The notes under the pieces: generated by a model
Told to the model about the DNA's origin: nothing
The model's database searches: none
Seen by the model: only the letters and a program-made list of their open reading frames with translations
Made by a program: the position numbers and the translations under genes
Shown here: positions 22,681-33,876 of the stretch, piece after piece
How positions within the stretch are numbered: position 1 is the first letter of the stretch
How the letters are laid out: every line of letters begins with the position of its first letter
From: Balamuthia mandrillaris
Taxonomy: Eukaryota; Discosea; Longamoebia; Balamuthiidae
Assembly (NCBI GenBank): GCA_031835245.1
Contig: JAVKOQ010000143.1
Coordinates: forward strand, 1-64,000
DNA: 64,000 nt
Direction of reading: 5' to 3'

Positions 22681-24972
22681 ATGCCTCGCTTCGTCGGCAC
22701 TGTTTTGGTTGTGGTGTTGTTTGCTCTGGCCGTAAAGTCTCAGACGTGCGAGCCGTGGAGCGGGCAACCTGCTTATTGTAAACAATTTTTGGGATGGCAA
22801 GGTGTTGTATCACCACCCTTCTGCCCGCTTTCTGTCTTCGCTCTCTTTTTCCTCCTCTGCTCTTCTCTGTCTCTCTTGGTCTTGACCTCTCGCTTCATTC
22901 CCCTATGCCGTACTCTTCTCACGCCTTTGTTTGAACAGAGGAAGACGTAGCGGTTTATGTACCGGTAAACCAAACCCTTGCTTATTTTGAGAGTAGGGTC
23001 AGCAGCGCCATAAATTATGTGGGTTCGTTGGGCGACGACGGAAGCATTGCATCACAGTGTAACCAGTTCTGGGCTCAACTGAACTGCGCAACGTACTTGA
23101 GACCCTGCCTTGTAGACCCCATCACTTCAAATTTCGTGCCATTACCCACGCAGCCCTGTAAGACTTCCTGCCAAGATTATGGTTTGCATTATTCTCTGTG
23201 TTTCTTTATTTTGTGTTGTATTTTTACGTCCATTGTTACGCGTTTTCAAAACAACAAACAAACTAACACACCTACCAACCAACCAACTCCACCCCAGAAA
23301 CCATGTGCGCAGAATATGTAGCAGAGCAAGAACTCCCCTTCGGCGTTGGGCTATATTTACCGCCAGGTTACGCAGCACCCATGACGTGCCAAGAATTGGA
23401 CACTGATGGACAAGATTTTTTCCAATCGTTTGCGTACACGGCCTCTCCATTCTACTCTACAGCTCCCACAAACGAAACGCAAATCTACCCAATGCAATGC
23501 AACAGCTTACTCTCCAATGGAACTTCGTTTGTGGTATGCGAAGACCCTCTTAGCACTGTCAAACGCAACGAATGTGGCTTTACGTGTCCTTTGCCGTCTT
23601 ATACCGATGAACAATACAACACTATCAAAGTGTTGCAGCTAGTGTTAGCTTGGCTATCTTGGGTATTTATCTAATTCTTCTGAGAACGTGCCCTCTCTCA
23701 TTTGCTTACAATATTATCTTTTGTTTTCACACAACAAATTTAGGCAGGAAGCTTAATAGTGGTGCTGTCTTATGTTTTGCATAACAAACTGCGCAGATTC
23801 CCATCGAACCTGATCCTGATGGCGGCGGTGGCTGCTCACGCCGAGTCTGTGGGAATGATTCTCCCCACGTTCTTCGGCTACGACAATACCTGGTGTGGCT
23901 TTGACACCGAGTATCTCATGCCCGAAACCAGAATAGCTGACGCAACATTTGTGGTGGACTTCCATATAGAAGACCTTTCCGTCATATCAGGGTTGTGCAC
24001 ATTCCAAGGATGGTTGGTGCAGATGGGATTCTTGTCGAGCACCATGTGGTGGGGCATCGTTGCTTTCAACATGTTCCTCTCTGCACGTACCGCCTTTTTT
24101 CTCGTGGTTTCCAGGTCGATATGGATATCACGTATTAATGTTTGATGCAGGTGTTCTTTGGAAAAAAACTACCAAATACGAAGGCGTGGAACAATGGCCT
24201 TCAAATTGTTTTGCATGTGTGTGGGTGGGCAGTGCCCTCTTTCCTTATGATCATTCCAGCGGCTGCCGGGAAAATCTCTTTTTCTCCTGGCGGAACCTTG
24301 TAAGTCTTTTTTCTCCTTGTTTTTCTGTTGTTGTAAGAAATAACAACCATATTAACTACATATCCTAGTTGTTCGTTGGATTCAGCGGACGTGTACTTTC
24401 TGGTGTTTTGGGGTCTTCCTGTAGGCATCATACTTTTGGTTGGAACTCTCTTATTTGGAGCTTCTTTGGTTCGGCTTCTCCGGTTCGCCAGTCAAATGAA
24501 AGAGATAAAGAAGGCCTGCGGGACCTATTTCCGGGTTATCCTTTTCATCCTCATCTACTTATGCCTCATCACCTTCATCTTCTCCTATTCTCTGCGAGTG
24601 GTCACCGCCAAAGACACCATCGAAGACGGCTACTCTGAATACTACAAGTGTTTAATTCAAACGAAAGACAACTGCACCTTATCTGAAGAGGTTCACAACT
24701 ACGGATTGGCGGTTTTACGAAGCCTTGGCTATTCCTCATTGGGCTTGATGTTGTTCCTCAACTTTTGCATCAGTCCTTCCATGGGTCGCTTTTGGTGGCG
24801 CTTCTTCAACAACGTTCGACAAGGCAAGTTTAGTAGCATGTTCACCAGCGAAAAGACGCCAACTGGCAAATCTCCCGGTGGCAAAAGCAACTCGAAGAAG
24901 TCAAGGAGCACAGCAACTCATGACATGATCACAATGAGCGTGGATGACGGAGATGATGAAATTATTCCTTAA
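22681..24972 (+). CDS. FSL-3, frizzled/smoothened-like 7TM receptor with fused exons 2-3 and a GC-AG intron
   Basis: Exons: 22681-22801, 22939-23181, 23298-23662, 23744-24082, 24151-24299 and 24369-24972, giving 606 aa. I start at the ATG giving MPRFVGTVLVVVLFALAVKS as signal peptide, not at the in-frame upstream codon. The CRD contains QTCEPWSGQPAYC, CNQFWAQLNCATYLRPC and TQPCKTSCQDY. Exons 2 and 3 are continuous here (243 bp), so the intron present in every other copy is absent. The intron after exon 5 begins GCACGT, not GT. Only this GC donor keeps exon 5 at the standard 339 bp and preserves frame. The tail ends DDGDDEIIP. Confidence 0.88.
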
Positions 24973-25591
24973 CAACACAGCATTAACGTTGACTTTGTAC
25001 TCACCCATGGTTTTTTTTTTTGGGTTTTCTCTATGTGCTACTTGTAGTTTTGTATGTTCGTTCCGTCTTTCGTCACATGAAATCACGCAGCATTTTGTGC
25101 AAGGGCGACCCTCTGTCGCCTCTCTTGGTACAAAAAAAGTTGCAGTCTCTCTCCGGCGTTTTATTCGCTTCATCTCTATTCTGCCTCGTAACCATTCCTC
25201 TGTATTTTTGAATCCAGTTCTGAGATCACAGCAACGTATCCCGTCGTCTCTGAAGCTTGTTTAGCAGGAGCTCAATCTAAAAATCGTTCACATGTTCCAA
25301 ACAGCTTTCGTTTCTTAGCAATGGACAATCTTATAATTAAACATTTATGGATATTCTGTGGATAAAAGGTGCTTTCTTTCTTAAGCAGTTTCTGATACGG
25401 AAGATGTCCCTTTGGGTCGGCCTTGACGTTTATGTGCACACCGGGGTGGTTTAAAAGTTGGAGTAAGGGATGCATTCCGAAGGAACAACTGTATCCAGGC
25501 GTTCGCGATCCACATATAAAGCAACTTTTCTGTCACAGTTAACAACATTACACAAGCTAAAACATTTATAAGTTACACTTCTTTCAATAAT
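24973..25591. other. Intergenic region FSL-3 / secreted protein gene
   Basis: No gene seen in 619 bp. The stretch holds T-runs near 25012 and the promoter region of the gene at 25592. Confidence 0.4.
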
Positions 25592-26417
25592 ATGAAGGTC
25601 CTGTTTGCACTTGCTCTCGTAGGAGTTGTTGCTTTGCTTGCCCCGGTTCCCCCAGCCCACGCCTACTACCGCCAACACTTCGAAGGGCTGGTCAGTTACC
25701 TGGAACAAAGGGGCTTGCCGGTACCTGAAGCATTTGCTCAAGCTGACTCTCGCGCCAAGAGAGAATCTTGGGAAGACAAAGTCTGCCGCCGGACTACTGC
25801 CGTCACCGATGCCTACTTTGCGGCTAGTACCAATCCCTCCTTGTGGAACGCTCAAGGTGTCTTCAATGGTATCTTGTTACTCCGCCACCCATTTCTTCCT
25901 TTGCAAAAATAGTGCATTAACATTTTGTCCCTTTTGTAATATAACAAAAGGAACTGTAAGGAACTACATCCAATACTACAATGGCACAGTGGTTCCTGCA
26001 GACAACGGCCCAACCTACACCCAACAGTCCAAGTACTGGGTCACCGACCGTTACGTAGATTCCTACTGCCAGATCGTGGACGGTTCCTGCTACGGCGACA
26101 TAAGCTACTACCACACCTTCCTGGAACGCTTCACAACCTTGACCATTCACAAGCCCACCGCTGAAGGCTGTGCCACCTCCAACGATGCCGTCTTGAGCAG
26201 CAAGGACGTCACCGGAGCGGAGACCAGCCCTTTCAACTGGGCCGTCAGCTACCGTGACCCCATCACCGGCGACCTGTTTGCCACCGAGAACTTGTTGACT
26301 ACCAACCCTGACCCGAATAACTTTGAGAGGGACATCACGTTCAAGACATATGGGGCGGGCATTCCTGAGGGCATCTATGTCTCTCTGATCCACCAAGTGC
26401 GAGTGGTTAACCCGTAG
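25592..26417 (+). CDS. Small secreted protein of unknown family
   Basis: Two exons (25592-25868 and 25951-26417) give 247 aa. A clear signal peptide (MKVLFALALVGVVALLAPVP) with a likely cleavage after AHA begins the protein. The mature part has few cysteines (VCRRTT, SYCQIVDGSCYGD, EGCATS), N-linked sequons NGT near the exon junction, and beta-rich segments. The alternating alpha then beta pattern (VTDAYFAASTNPSLWN, then RDPITGDLF, FKTYGAGIPEGIYVSLIHQV) resembles secreted NTF2/SnoaL-like folds, but I do not recognise a specific family. It lies inside the receptor array without sharing its exon structure or sequence. Confidence 0.75.
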
Positions 26418-26590
26418 GTTGTATATTCGAAGAGGAGGAGTCAAAGCTCCAGTCCATTTTTGAAACTGTTTCACCCTCTCGGTCTGATTGATGCCCCCTT
26501 TATGTATATGGATAATTTTGGTAAATAAGAGCATCCACAGTTCTGTTATTTTACAAACTTGTAGAAGACAAACGAGCGAGCGAGAGAGCT

Positions 26591-26629
<39 letters not shown>

Positions 26630-26724
26630 ACAATGGGAAACGAAATGTGCAAGCGGCTACAACGAGAGAATGAAGAGAGAGAGAAACAGATAACAGAACG
26701 TGTCCTTTGTACAAAAGAAAAGAT
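26418..26724. repeat. Convergent 3' region with (GA)n tract
   Basis: These 307 bp separate the stop codons of the convergent secreted-protein gene and FSL-4. A GA dinucleotide tract occupies about 26594-26628. Confidence 0.6.
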
Positions 26725-29700
26725 TCAAGGGATGATTTCATCTCCTTCCTCTTCACCGATTGTGGTCATCACCCCATGTGTCGTGGTACTATGCAAGGAA
26801 AGCTCCTTGCTATTAAGGCTCTTGTCGCTTGTGAACATGTTGCTGAATCGTCCTTGCCCAATAAGCTTGAAGAAGTACCACCAAAACTGAGCCATTGATG
26901 GACTGAAGCAAAAGGTGAAGAAAAGCAGCAAGCCCAGAGAGGAGTAACCTATGCTCCTCAACACCGCCAACCCAAAGTTGTTCACCGAATCACACAAGGC
27001 GCAATTGTTATCACGCCTGACCAGACATTCATAATAATCGGAATAACCTTGTTCGATGTCGTCTTTGGCGGCAGCCACGCGTAGAGAATATGAGAAGATG
27101 AAGGTGATGAGGACCAAGTAGACTAAAATGAAGAGGATTAGCCGGAAGTACGTCCCGCACGTCTTTCTAAGCTCCCTCAGTTGATGCGCTAACTGGAGGA
27201 GACGGGCCAAAGAAGCCAAAAAGAGAAGAGTAGCAACAAAAAGGACAATGCCGATTGGAATGGCCCAAAACACCAAAAAGAAAATGTTTGTAACACCTAG
27301 AGAACAACTGTGAAATAACATCAATTTTACGCAAACCGCACAAAAAGGAGAGAAGAGAGAAGCGAGAGATATGAGGACCAACAAAAAGACAAAGAGAGAG
27401 AGAGAGAGAGAGAGAGGAAGGAGGAGGGATAGCGAGTAGCATAAGAAGTATAGGAAGAGAATAGGGTAAACGCGTACAAGGTACTGCCAGGAGCGAATGT
27501 GATCTCATCAGCAGCAGCCGGAATGACCATTATAAATGCTGGAAGAGCCCATCCACAAACGTGAAATACCACTTGGAGCCCTACATTCCAGCTCTTCGTA
27601 GTTGGGAGCACTTTGCCAAAGAAAACCTATTATTTCGAATAAATTAGGGTGAGATGCGAAAAGAAAGGAACCTAGAGAAAGAAACATACGGAGAGGAACA
27701 TGTTGAAGGCAACGATGCCCCACCACATGGTGCTTGACAAGAATCCCGTCTGCACCAACCATCCTTGGAATGTACACAATGAAGAACGAGCTGCCAAGCC
27801 GGAAAGGTTGAAGTGAAGGGCGAATAATCCCTGCTCTATGGAGCTTTCTGGCATGAGATACTGCGTGTCGAAGCCACACCAGGTGTTGTGGTAGCCAAAG
27901 AATGTGGGAAGGATCATGCCCACCGACTCGGCGTGGGCAGCAATTGCTGCCATCAGGATCAGATTCGATGGGAATTGTCGCAGTTTGTTGTGTAATGTGT
28001 AGCTAAAAATAACCACCAAACTTCCTGCCTTTCGTGTTTGAATTGCGTTAGTGTGTTGTTGAAACTCATAACGCGTTACTTACCCAAGAAGACCACGCAA
28101 GTACCAATTGTAAAACTTTCAGGGCGTCATACTGTTCGTTGGTGTAAGAAGGAAGAGGGCAAGTGAATGCGCATTCATTGGTCCCTTCCACAGTACTCAG
28201 AGGATCTTCGCAGACCACAATAGTGGTTCCGTTCGACGTTACACCGTTACATATGCTATAGGTTTCGTTTGAGTTGGTAGGGGAAGTAATGGAATAGTTG
28301 GCAGATTGATAAAAAGGCTTGCCATTGGTGTCGTTTTCTTGGCAGGTAAGAGGGACTGTATGATGCGGCGGATAGTATAAACCTACACCGAACGCTAAGT
28401 TTTGACTTTCAACGTATTCTCGACAAAGATGCTCTGATTGGCAACGCAAAAAGTAAGGAGCAGAGAAGAGAGCGATGCAGAGAGTGACGAGCAAAGGTGA
28501 AGTGAAGAAGAAGAAAGAAAAAGAAGAAGAAGAACAAGCATAAAACCAAGAAAAAAGATGATGTAATGAAGCAGAAGCAGAAGCAGAAGCAGAAGCAGAA
28601 GCAGAAGCAGAAGCAGAAGCAGAAGCAGAAGCACGAAGCAGAAGCGAAGCAGAAGCAGAAGCACAGAAGCAGAAGCAGAAGCAGAAGCAGAAGCAGAAGC
28701 AGAAGCAGAAGCAGAAGCAAGAAGCAGAAGCAGAAGCAGAAGCAGAAGCAGAAGCAGAAGCAGAAGTACAGAAGAACAACAAGCAGAAGCAGAAGCAGAA
28801 GCAGAAGCAGAAGACAACGAGACAAGCAGCAAATACCATATTCAAGGCAAGTTGATTGACAAGGTTGGAGGGGTTCAAAAAACTTCAGTGTACCATCTAT
28901 GAGTTAAATACATAAAACAAAGTATAAATAGTTGCTTCTTTGGATCCTTTTTTTCTAAAAAGACAAGACCATACCTTCTCCAAGCACGTGAACGCAGGGT
29001 CGCAAGTAGGTGGCACAGTTCAACCGAGCCCAAAGGAGATTGCACCGGGAGGCAAGAGAGCCTTCGCCCGCTCGCAAGGAACCGACGTAGTTGATCATGG
29101 TGGCCACTCTGGCCTCCAACGCGGACAACGTTTGGTTCTCCGGCACGTAAATATACACGCTTGAAGCTATCGCCATAAAAAGCGAATCGGGTAAACGTCC
29201 CACCCCACAACGCTAAAAGTCCCACCCCTTCGGTAAACGTCCCACCCCTCAGGTAATTTACCCACCCTAATATGTATTTATAACAACCTATTATTTTTGT
29301 GCTATTTTGCCACCAAAGCGTGCGCTGGCCATTATTTTAGAGAGTGGAGAAAAGGGATCAGAAAAATCAAAAATTTATTTTTTAGGGGGCTTTTTTTTTT
29401 CGTTTTGTTCTTTTGGCCAGTCTTTTCTTTGTCACGCTGGGCACCTTTTCTTCGTTCTGTTCTTTTTTTGAGGAGAGAGGAGCTTCACGACCTGTGTTTT
29501 CTGGTACCGTGGGTTGGGCTTCAGTTGTCGTTTTGGAGAGAGAGGCTTCCTTTTGTCCACTCGGGGATCCTGGTAGTTCACCACGGGTGCGACGCCATAG
29601 ATCTCTTCCGTTTTACAGTTCTTTTGCCATTGAGAGGTACGCTTTGCTTTGCACTCTTCAAAAATGACAAAAATCAACTTCAGAAAAAGAATCTGCTTGA

Positions 29701-32700
29701 TACAAAAAGTGACAAACATACCACTTTGCGTTTTTGTTTTTTGATTTTGTTGTTTTTTTGGTGCAGCCGCCGCCACCGCCGCTGCCTTTTCTTTGTTGTT
29801 TCAGGTTTTGTTAAATTTGATTGAAAGGTACGTTCGGTTTCTGGTGTTTGTGTGAGGTGTTAGCTAAAAGTAGGAAAGGAGGGAGAGATTTTGTTTAAAA
29901 AAAAGAGATACTAACTTAATTCAAGCAATCATTCTTCTGTGAGTCGCAGGTTGGTTGCTACTTTCGGCCTCTTTGTTGTATTGCGCGGCCTCCCAGGTGA
30001 TGACTTCCCTGTAGCATATGCGATTGCTTGTTCTGCTTCTTCCTTGCTAGAGTACTCGATTTTTGGCTCCACTGGATGTTGATGCTTTGTTCCTTGATTT
30101 TTGTTTGCATTCAGTTTGTCTTTCTCCTTTTCCTTCTCCTCCTCCTCCTTCTCCTCCTTCTCCTCCTTCTCTTCTTTCTTATTGTTGTGTTCTTGTCCTT
30201 CAGAAGTTTCTTCCTCAAGATCTCCGCCGTCGTCCTCACCAAGTTCATCCATCGATGGCTCCTCCAACAGTAGCAGCGCCTGCTGTTCCTCGTCCTGTTC
30301 ATCTCCCTCCTCTCCTTCCACATCTTCATCATCAAGGGTAACAGGCGCTACACGTTGCTCCAGGGAGTCAGTATCATCTGCTTCAACGATGTCATCTTCA
30401 ACTATTCTTGCCACTTGTGAGGGGCTGCTGTTGGTGCGTCTTGTTTGTCTTTTCAGCCCAAGCTCTAAAAGGTTCTGATCTGAAAATGTTTTCTGTAGAT
30501 GAGCAGCAAGTCCAAAAACGTGTTTGCACCTCCTACCATAATACCGAAAGTAAGGACAGGTGCATGAAGGCAATTCTATAGTCACGTCGTACTCATTCCA
30601 TTTGAAAACGCCGTCAGCAAGCTCTACAAAATGTGCGTTCAATCCTTCTTCTACCTCTTTTTCCTCTCTGTCGTTGTTGTTGTCATCGTTTTTGCTGCCA
30701 TTCTCTATTTCTTCTTTTTCTTTCTGTTTCTCACTCTGTTGGTGCTGTGCCAGCCGCAATCCCTCTTGATATCTCCTCCAAAGCCGGCAAACACCAAGGC
30801 TTGGGCGTTGCTGTAGTACATCGATGCGGTTGAGCTCCACATTGTAGCGGCGAAACACATTGTCTGCTAGCGTTAAGACCAAGTTGTGATCCCCTTTGGT
30901 GCCTTTGCAGTGGAAATCACGAAGAATGCTACGAAAGATCGTCTCTGTTGCATTGTTGGTATTCCACAAGCCCTCTCGGTACCCAGGACGATCAATGCTT
31001 TTCCACGTTGATGCCCATGGAGGAGAAAGCCAGTTCTTGTCAAAGTACTGCCAAAAACGGGTAATCCTCTTTTTTTGGCAATAGTTCTTCAACACTTTTG
31101 TTGCTTCTTCCTCTGCATCTTCTGTCATGGCATGTTGCAGTCTTTTTAACAAACCCAATACACTTCCATCATCCTTCCCTTGTTGTTTGGTATTATTGTT
31201 AGTTTCTACTTGTATGAGCAACAACGAGAGGGAGAGAGCAGATGCATGAAAGAGAGAGAACAAACCATACTGCGCAACTTTTTTCTCCACAGTTGTTGTG
31301 CATGAAAGTCACACAACACCACCTGAAAGCCAGCACTTGTCGCCCCGTTACGCTCCACCTTGTCTTTGTCGATCATTACGAAGGGTTGCCACGTAGGTTT
31401 TGGGGAGTAGATCGTTGTCGTCTGTGTCTCAAAAAAGTGACGAACAGACGAAAGGAAAAAGCGCACAACTGCTGCTCGTTCCTTGCTAGCAACAGCGAAG
31501 GCAACAGGCCAGCTCCGTCCCAAGTCATCTTGCACCACCAGTGCCCAAACGGGGGGATGTGACTTGGATAGCTTGTAGATGCTGTCCAGGCCGACTACAT
31601 CCTTACCCCATCGCTGAAGCACAGTGACTGCATAAGGCGCGATCAGAAAAATCATCCATGGCCGACGGGCCGCCGTGCGATCAAGGATGTACGTTTCACG
31701 GCTCTCCAAAGGTGGGAAAAGGATAGTAGAAGCCAGTTCTGGCCGATTCAAGGCCTCTTGGAGGGCTTCTGCTCTGGTTTGCCCTTTCTTGCCGATTCGC
31801 AGTTTTTTCCTTCCGTTGTGGATTACAGTGGCAATCTCCTGCACAGTGGGTACATCCCGAGCATCCTTGACCAGCTCACAAGCGCCCCCCAGCAACATTC
31901 GTTGCAGCTCGTGCGCCGTCATTGCTCCTCCTCTCCCATTCATTCCGTCTTCTTTTGTTCCTTGCCCATCCATCTGGCGGAGCCACTGCCGAAGCGCAGG
32001 TGTCATAGGCAAAGCGGAAGGCGCGCAAAACCCCGGTCCGTGGCTTTGGGCTTCCTTCTGGATGTAGATGTAGGCAGTGTTTAGCTCATCTCTAAACACC
32101 ACCCAACGGCTTTGTACTTCACAGTCCTTTAGTTTTTTGTTCTTCTTTCCTCTTGCAGGAGGAGCACAGGCAAAGCCGCCAGAGCAGTGAAGATTCTCGC
32201 TGAGTGCAACCTCAAGGACCCCATTCTTCACCTTCTTGACTTTAGGCGCCACCAACACTTTCACTCCTTCAAGGGTGGTCCGCGGATTACTAAGCACCTT
32301 CACTCCTGTTCGCTTTGTAAGCCCACGAGTTGATCTCCATTGGACTCGATAAAAGGTCGGAGCATCCTCTCCACCATTGTACAACCGTGAAAGCTGCTGC
32401 AATGGAACCTTTCGTTCAAAAATCCACCCGTAAATCTCGGCAAATCTTTTTTTCTTCGCTTCCATAATGAGAAAAAAAAAAGGAAAAAACAAAAAGCCAA
32501 ACAAACAAAAAAGGTGTGTGATGGTTGTGTGTAGCTGTTTCTAGTTGAAAGAAAAAAGTTAAAGAAGAAGACCTTGTTACAACCCAAGAAAAAGTAACGG
32601 TAACGTTATTGAAAAAAAAAGGCGGGAACAAAAAGAAAAGTATGGCGGGCAAGAATGGGGAGAGGAATAACCGTTGACCAAGGATACAGCATGCTTTCAA

Positions 32701-33096
32701 TTCCTGACAGTTTCTTTTACAACGGTTATTCCTCTCGCCAAGCAAAGAGAAACACAGTAGCAATGTAACGATAGAGTTACTCATAATTCATGTCACCCTA
32801 ATAGGTTGGGACTTTTACCTGAGGGGTGGAATTTTTATCGGTGGGGTGGGAAGTTTATGGTCGTGGGGTGGGATATCTACCATTTTTGCCCATAAAAATT
32901 ATTAAAAAAAAGAAAAAGAAAAAGAAAAACAGAAACTGAAAAGAGCAGTGAAAAAAGAAATACCTTTCCAAAAGTCGAATTGAGTGCAGAAGTGAGGGTG
33001 CCGGTCCCAGGGCTGACACGTCTGAGCAAGGGCACCCTGGTGGTGGAGGCTGGCCGCGGTCATCCACAGCAAAAAGAGGAACATGTTCCTCATCAT
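26725..33096 (-). CDS. FSL-4, frizzled/smoothened-like receptor split by a MULE in intron 1
   Basis: Minus-strand exons: 33096-32964, 29166-28975, 28896-28837, 28433-28084, 28028-27690, 27626-27478 and 27307-26725, summing to 1806 nt (601 aa) in frame. Exon 1 encodes a signal peptide and QTCQPWDRHPHFCTQF. Exon 2 gives YIYVPENQTLSALEARV and CNLLWARLNCATYLRPC; exon 3 gives LQPCQSTCLEY. Intron 1 is 3797 nt because a 3708-bp transposon lies in it; without the element and one target duplication it would be 80 nt. Intron 3 (403 nt) carries a long AGAAGC hexanucleotide array. Coding sequence is undamaged and the tail ends EEGDEIIP, though MITMS is changed to VMTTIG. Whether it is still correctly spliced is unknown. 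Confidence 0.85.
28566..28813. repeat. (AGAAGC)n hexanucleotide array in FSL-4 intron 3
   Basis: About 40 units of AGAAGC (GCTTCT on the gene strand) with a few single-base slips span about 250 bp. On the minus strand it is a pyrimidine-dominated tract inside the intron. Long ORFs through it in several frames are artefacts of the repeat. Confidence 0.95.
29182..29273 (+). repeat. Left terminal inverted repeat of the MULE
   Basis: Pairs with 32799-32889 in inverted orientation. It is itself built of about four imperfect 20-23 bp units sharing the core GTCCCACCCC, with spacing preserved in the other end. Overall match is high in the C-runs and looser in the AT spacers. Confidence 0.88.
29274..29928. 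other. Non-coding MULE interior, 3' of transposase
   Basis: These 655 bp within the element are T-rich on the plus strand and show no conserved reading frame. They presumably include the transposase 3' UTR and terminator. Confidence 0.5.
29929..32465 (-). CDS. MULE transposase (DDE catalytic core plus SWIM zinc finger)
   Basis: Two exons, 32465-31271 and 31208-29929, are joined by a 62-bp intron (donor GTATGG, acceptor ACAAG). They give 825 codons including stop in one frame. I start at MEAKKKRFAEIYGW, not at the upstream in-frame Phe-rich ATG. Catalytic candidates are Asp in VGLDSIYKLS (about residue 294), Asp in FVMIDKDKVE (about 366) and Glu in NNATETIFR in exon 2. The CDFHAQQLW motif fits the MULE His region. 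A SWIM zinc finger follows (CTCPYFRYYGRRCKH, pattern CxCxnCxH). The C-terminus is a long Asp/Glu-rich stretch and a basic GRPRNTTKRPK hook. It cuts and pastes the element by binding its inverted ends. No disabling change is seen. Confidence 0.9.
32799..32889 (-). repeat. Right terminal inverted repeat of the MULE
   Basis: Reverse-complement partner of 29182-29273. Its repeated GGGGTGGGA blocks are visible directly on the plus strand at about 32820-32871. The transposase promoter should lie between here and 32465. Confidence 0.88.
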
Positions 33097-33876
33097 TTTG
33101 AGGTTTGGTTAAAAAAAAAACCCTTTGCGGTTCGTACGTTATTCTCTTCAGCAACCCAAAAAAAAAAGAAAAAGAAAAAAGGTCGCGATCAAGACTCATG
33201 TGTGCATTCAGAATGGAGGCAAAAAAAAAAAAAACAATCAGGTTGCGAAGGTGTCACAACGAACTCCTCCGATCCATTCCAATTCGCTGTGAAAAAAAAA
33301 TAAAATAAGAAAACTTATTATTTCTAAATAAATAGTTGGACGGGTTGTAGGAGTTGGTTGAAGGGTTGTAGGGAGGGTGATGAATTCGCGAAAAGGAAAA
33401 CTGGACGACAAAAGGAAAAATGCCCGGAATTGACGATATTTCCCGGCAGCTGCGGAAAGTTGAAGGAAAGACAGCAGAGAGAGGAGAGAGAGAGGGAGAG
33501 GGAGGAGAGAGAGGAGAGAGGAGAGAGAGAGAGAGAGGAGAGACAGAGAGAGATGGAAAAAGCGAGAAGAGAAGAGAGACCCAGAGAGGAGAAAGCCACA
33601 CATAAGGGTACCCAACTGTTTGCGTTGCCTGGCGTCTGTTCTCTCTTCTCTACTCTTTTTTTCATAAATTTCATTCCAACTAACGCCGTTGTTTTCCATT
33701 GCTTGTAAAAAACGCAGGCCCACGCGTTCAGACCAAAACGTCTGTCTCCTTCTTTTCATTTATTGCTTTGTCTTTCTCTGTTCTGCTCCGTTTTTCTTTC
33801 TCCTTCGGCGTAATGTGATGCCCTCACGTCGTCCCGGATATTAACCTCATTTAGGAAACCCAGATGTTTGCTTCAG
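33097..33876. other. Head-to-head region between FSL-4 and truncated FSL-5
   Basis: These 780 bp contain the FSL-4 promoter side, A-runs, a purine-rich GAGA block (33478-33555) and, at an undetermined point, the breakpoint at which the 5' two-thirds of FSL-5 is missing. I found no exon 1-5 similarity here. Confidence 0.5.

Larger units (their letters stand above)
29173..32898 (-). mobile_element. Mutator-like (MULE) DNA transposon with 9-bp target site duplication
   Basis: The element proper is 29182-32889 (3708 bp). It is flanked by identical 9-bp direct repeats CCATAAAAA at 29173-29181 and 32890-32898, the size typical of MULE insertions. Terminal inverted repeats of about 90 bp start GCGAATCGGGTAAAC on the left and GCAAAAATGGTAGAT on the right (reverse complement). 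Both contain repeated GTCCCACCCC-type blocks. It carries one two-exon transposase gene on the minus strand, co-oriented with its host gene FSL-4. Apparently complete ends, an intact target duplication and an open transposase frame suggest a recent insertion. Confidence 0.93.

Noticed and set aside
28395-28878. Long ORFs of Cys/Phe, Leu or Ala/Ser repeats on both strands
   Set aside because: They are translations of the AGAAGC array in FSL-4 intron 3. The true exon 3 (28837-28896) is recognised by its CRD cysteines and splice sites.
30028-30478. Plus-strand ORFs rich in Ser/Pro opposite the transposase
   Set aside because: They are the antisense of the Asp/Glu-rich linker of the MULE transposase; no start context or domain.
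29182-32889. LTR or LINE retroelement interpretation of the insertion
   Set aside because: No reverse transcriptase, LTRs or poly-A end; inverted ends, 9-bp duplication and a DDE/SWIM transposase indicate a MULE.
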